Positions 61,343-64,000 of a stretch of 64,000 nt of DNA are shown here, in pieces. The stretch's first letter is position 1. Every line of letters starts with the position of its first letter. The translations under genes and the position numbers were made by a program. Below the pieces are notes generated by a model. The model was not told the DNA's origin. It was given only the letters and a program-made list of their open reading frames with translations, and did not search any database. The stretch comes from an uncultured Lachnospiraceae bacterium (GTDB taxonomy: Bacteria; Bacillota; Clostridia; Lachnospirales; Lachnospiraceae), in NCBI GenBank assembly GCA_900318375.1, contig ONKG01000003.1:62001-126000 (forward strand), in the 5' to 3' direction.

Positions 61343-61561
61343 TTATAGGTTCCACTTAGTCCAAAAAAAAAATAATTCTTCCATCGGGATATCAGGAAAT
61401 GCTCTGATTAATCCTCCGATACATTTCTTCCCGCCGACTCTCTTCCCACGAAGTAATCGGCTGACCTCCATCCTCGAAACGCCCATTTTCATTGCCAGTT
61501 GACTGCCACTCCAATGCCGGTTCTGAAGTTCGGTTTTTATTCATTGTATGTTCGGTCTCAT
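61343..61561 (-). pseudogene. HTH regulator interrupted by an in-frame TGA at codon 7
   Basis: GGGAGGGAGAAA precedes an ATG at 61561; the frame reads MRPNIQ, TGA, then IKTELQNRHWSGSQLAMKMGVSRMEVSRLLRGKRVGGKKC and ends at TAA 61343. The downstream part is a clear 65-residue XRE-type HTH. A second ATG at 61544 is one base out of phase at an AAAAA run, so a single-base insertion there would explain the break equally well. It is either a pseudogene or a recoded gene, divergent from the intact HTH gene. Confidence 0.6.
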
Positions 61562-61587
61562 TTTCTCCCTCCCTTCCTTGACACCTA

Positions 61588-61738
61588 TAGGTTCCACTTC
61601 GCTTAAAAAAATAAGACTCTGCTGCAGCTCGTCAATTTGTGGAACTCATCAGTTCCGGATGTATAATATCACCTTTAGGTTCCAATTACAAGTGCTTTTC
61701 AAAATTTCTGTTGCTTTTAGGTTACACAAATGCTATAA
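61588..61738 (+). promoter_or_regulatory. Promoter region with TAGGTTCCAC operator repeats
   Basis: TAGGTTCCACTT (61588), TAGGTTCCAATT (61676) and TAGGTTACACAA (61718) are direct repeats; GGAACTCATCAGTTCC (61641-61656) is a perfect inverted version. TTGCTT and TATAAT with 17-bp spacing (61711-61739) bracket the 61718 copy, placing an operator inside the promoter of the HTH gene at 61768. A further copy lies at 61346 and another at 63966. Confidence 0.6.
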
Positions 61739-61767
61739 TAGCAGAGAAGATAGACGGGAGGTGCGAT

Positions 61768-62097
61768 ATGAGCGATTTAGGTGATCTGATTAAGGCTCTT
61801 AGGCTCGGAAAAGAATTCTCTATCCGGAAGCTTGCAGAATTATCTGATGTGAGCCATACCGAAGTGAAACGAATAGAAGATGGCGTACGTGAACATCCGT
61901 CGCCGCAAGTGCTCCGCGCCATTGCCAAGGCACTAAATACTCCTTACGCAGATCTCATGACTGCCGCAGGATATATTGACGAAGATCCGGAAGAGACTAC
62001 TGCCGTTGCAGGCATTAAAGATGCTGATGATCTGAGCCAAGAAGAGCTTGCAAAGGTTAACGAATACATTGCATTTTTGAAATCTCAGAGAAAATAA
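61768..62097 (+). CDS. Phage-type XRE repressor
   Basis: 109 residues. GGGAGGTGCGAT precedes the start. The HTH is DLGDLIKALRLGKEFSIRKLAELSDVSHTEVKRIEDGVREHPSPQVLRAIAKALNTPYADLM, with a short acidic C-terminal tail (DLSQEELAKVNEYIAFLKSQ). It resembles immunity repressors of prophages and conjugative elements. Operator-like TAGGTTnCA repeats in its own promoter support autoregulation. Confidence 0.85.
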   Translation: MSDLGDLIKALRLGKEFSIRKLAELSDVSHTEVKRIEDGVREHPSPQVLRAIAKALNTPYADLMTAAGYIDEDPEETTAVAGIKDADDLSQEELAKVNEYIAFLKSQRK

Positions 62098-62100
62098 GAT

Positions 62101-62120
62101 GAGGTGCCGCGTGGCACCTC
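62101..62120 (+). terminator. Shared bidirectional terminator
   Basis: GAGGTGCC GCGT GGCACCTC, followed by TCTTTAAT on plus and ATCTTATTTTC on minus. It separates the convergent repressor gene and the S8-like gene. Confidence 0.85.
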
Positions 62121-62123
62121 TCT

Positions 62124-63004
62124 TTAATATGGTCTGATTGGAATACGGACAAACTGTACTGCAGGAAATCTGTTTTTAGCTTCCGCCACTATTCTGTCAT
62201 ATAGATGCAGGGACTGGGTCAGATCCTCTATGGTAATTGCAAGAGCGTAATCAATATTCTCATCGTCCTTTACGTCGTACCGGGTATATAGCTGAAGCCA
62301 AACCTCCCAGTCGCCACTGTGAAAACTAGAAAATGACTGTTCAAAATGATAGCAGGTATCCCACTCTTTTCTTCCATCAATTTCCTTTGGATTCTTCGTT
62401 TCCTGCGTGCCGTTCCTGTTTATAGAGTGAAGCGATGCATAGACGTAGGCTCCAAGATAGTCCTCACCCTTATTGTTATCGATGGGAGCCTGTGTAACAC
62501 AGGTGACTGTGATCTTGATTTTTGCGTTACGTTTTCAAGAACCACCCTGATTGCCTGAGACATTTTTTCTTCCGGATCAGGAAAACCGAAGTAGTCTATG
62601 TCTTCAAATTTTTTTGTACTTCCTGTATTGTCTCGGTAACTGCCGACACGGTTAATCAGGTTGTTCATTTTCTCTTTGTGAGAAACAACCGTGGCATGTC
62701 TGGAATTACGGACATGGGTAATTGTCATTCCTTCATTAGAAATGAATTCCCTTAGTGTCTTATCAGAAAACTTCAATCCCTCTGGAAGCACCACCTCAAA
62801 GATACGAATGTCTTCATCTCGCAAGGAATCTCCACTCTGAACACGCGTGTACGCATCCACGATATCTCGCAGGCCATCTGAAAGCTTTGACCCATGTTCA
62901 AACCGGTCGACGCCCCTATCCTTTGATCTTGCAGTCAGTGTATAATCGACATATTCAACTTCCTCTTCGGGAATCAGCAGATGTGGACGGTAATCTTCTG
63001 CCAT
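62124..63004 (-). pseudogene. S8-peptidase-associated protein, frameshifted and lacking the catalytic domain
   Basis: From the ATG at 63004 (2 bp after the AAA gene) the frame reads HLLIPEEEVEYVDYTLTARSKDR ... LRDEDIRIFEVVLPEG, the N-terminal domain seen on subtilase-like partners of AAA ATPases. At an A5 run (62519-62523) the frame must shift by one base to continue IKITVTCVTQAPIDNN ... WEVWLQLYTRYDVKDDENIDYALAITIEDLT, a typical C-terminal domain of the same family, ending TAA at 62124. No Asp/His/Ser subtilase motifs lie between. So the gene is both short (about 290 codons) and shifted. Confidence 0.6.
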
Positions 63005-63006
63005 TA

Positions 63007-64000
63007 TTACTCCGCCTCCTCACTGCCATTGAGTTTATTCAGCTGGTAACTCAGTGTGTTATGCTTCATCCCGACTGCCTTCGCAAGTGCTCTGACACTC
63101 ACTCCTTTTTCATGTAACTCCGCAGCAGCGTCAAGGATACCGGCACCGCTTGCATTATTTGTCATCTGCTGAATCAGTAGCTCTATCATGACATCCATAG
63201 TAACAGGAGCATCCGTAGTCACATATCTTTTGGCGGCAGACATCACCAGTTCTTGTATTTGTGCGGCGCTCCTTCCTGCTGTAAGGTCAGTGAGTTTATT
63301 GATGTTGACTGAATGCTCGACTTTATACTCATCCAGCCATTTTCTGATTAGTGTTTTTCTTTGCTCATCCCCGGGATTGTCAATCGTGATAACATGATTA
63401 AATCTCCGCCAGATAGCAGGATCAAGAAGATGCTCATGATTTGTTGCCGCAATCAGAAATACCGAAGATGACATATTATCAAAGTTCTGGAGCAGGGCTG
63501 TCACAACCCGCTTCAGTTCTCCCATCTCATGACCGTCATCGCGTTTCTTTGCGATTGCATCAAACTCATCCAAAAACAAAACAATATTCTGTGAGTTCAC
63601 ACTTGAAAAAATTCGACGCAGATTGACACTTGTCTGTCCAAGGTAAGAAGAAACAAGACCGTCAATCCGAACATAAGCCATAGGCAGGTTTAGTTCATGT
63701 GCAATTGCAAATGCAGTCATGGTCTTACCACATCCCGGAGGCCCGCAGAGCAGCATTCGGTTTGCAGGCGGCAGATGATGCTCTGCCAGTTTTGCATTAT
63801 TGTTCTGTTCTTTTAATACCTGCCGGATCAGCCGTTTCTGGTTTTCGGGCAGAACAACGTCTTCAAGGCTGGTCTTTGGATATATAATGTCATATAGTTC
63901 AAGGAAGCTATCTTTATCTCTCGGGGCAACAGCAATGCTGCCAGCCGATTGAGCCGCATACCCCATAGGTTCTAATGTAGAAACCTCTGGTTTTTTTATA
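63007..64000 (-). CDS. AAA-family ATPase of an AAA/S8-type pair (5' end may be outside)
   Basis: Walker A LLCGPPGCGKTMTAF, Walker B IVLFLDEFDAIAKKRDD, sensor 1 IAATNHEHLL and the Arg finger region WRRF. After the AAA module comes a C-terminal HTH-like tail (GVSVRALAKAVGMKHNTLSYQLN). An ATG lies at 63966, but it has no ribosome-binding site and the frame is open to the right edge (KKPEVSTLEPM), so the real start may be beyond the window. Such ATPases pair with S8-type proteins in mobile elements and are suspected defence or toxin-antitoxin systems. Confidence 0.82.
   Translation of the reverse strand, partial: IKKPEVSTLEPMGYAAQSAGSIAVAPRDKDSFLELYDIIYPKTSLEDVVLPENQKRLIRQVLKEQNNNAKLAEHHLPPANRMLLCGPPGCGKTMTAFAIAHELNLPMAYVRIDGLVSSYLGQTSVNLRRIFSSVNSQNIVLFLDEFDAIAKKRDDGHEMGELKRVVTALLQNFDNMSSSVFLIAATNHEHLLDPAIWRRFNHVITIDNPGDEQRKTLIRKWLDEYKVEHSVNINKLTDLTAGRSAAQIQELVMSAAKRYVTTDAPVTMDVMIELLIQQMTNNASGAGILDAAAELHEKGVSVRALAKAVGMKHNTLSYQLNKLNGSEEAE

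Overview
The window looks like chromosomal DNA of an anaerobic, low-GC-phylum (Firmicutes) gut-type bacterium of the class Clostridia, most likely Lachnospiraceae. The basis is the gene families: anaerobic class III ribonucleotide reductase, a CBS/DRTGG-containing manganese pyrophosphatase, DUF815 ATPase next to peptide deformylase, clostridial Ser/Thr kinases with DUF5050-like propellers, VanY-type peptidases and a sortase LPXTG protein. Shine-Dalgarno sites are strong (AGGAGG type). The species cannot be named from sequence reading alone. I see no rRNA, tRNA or CRISPR array.

Left part (1-25.5 kb), mostly on the minus strand: a zinc-ribbon/coiled-coil protein cut by the window edge, Hsp33, the CBS pyrophosphatase, two VanY D,D-carboxypeptidase-like proteins, an iron alcohol dehydrogenase, a membrane glycosyltransferase, a PcrA/UvrD helicase, a def-DUF815 cluster and diaminopimelate dehydrogenase. 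On the plus strand is homocysteine methyltransferase. Then, again on the minus strand, come a secreted protein, a LUD-domain protein and a Bcp peroxiredoxin. At 21.5-30.7 kb is a cello-oligosaccharide regulon: GH94 cellobiose phosphorylase and GH1 beta-glucosidase diverge from a LacI regulator followed by a sugar ABC importer (binding lipoprotein plus two permeases, no ATPase). Two LacI-type palindromes lie in the divergent spacer.

Middle part: an XRE regulator, an alpha/beta hydrolase, and nrdD with a pair of NrdR-like boxes exactly 31 bp apart. Then comes the most interesting block (35.3-45.0 kb): a plus-strand operon of a glycogen-debranching enzyme, a small HTH protein, a lipoprotein with an alpha/alpha-toroid look, a 1281-residue protein fusing a cellulose-synthase-like glycosyltransferase to a Ser/Thr kinase and an extracytoplasmic propeller, and a second membrane protein with a degenerate kinase domain and the same propeller. 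It reads as a kinase-gated surface-glycan synthase. Next are small membrane/lipoproteins, a Uma2 nuclease-like protein, AlaX, RF2, SecA, an OhrR-like regulator and two paralogous secreted proteins.

Right edge (58.1-64 kb): a 5'-truncated LPXTG pilin-like gene abuts a decayed prophage made of fragments (tail protein, DNA polymerase, SNF2 helicase and others). A seemingly intact RelB/ParE toxin-antitoxin module with a palindromic operator is embedded in it. It is followed by two phage-type HTH genes (one with an in-frame TGA), TAGGTTCCAC-type operator repeats, and an AAA ATPase/S8-peptidase-like pair whose second gene is frameshifted and lacks a visible catalytic domain.

The intergenic DNA is rich in repeats. 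A CCCGTGT...ACACGGG hairpin occurs three times, always just after a terminator on the minus strand. Two genes have tandem duplications of their 3' ends including the stop codon. There is a 230-bp fold-back element, and GACGGTTC-type repeats occur at two loci.
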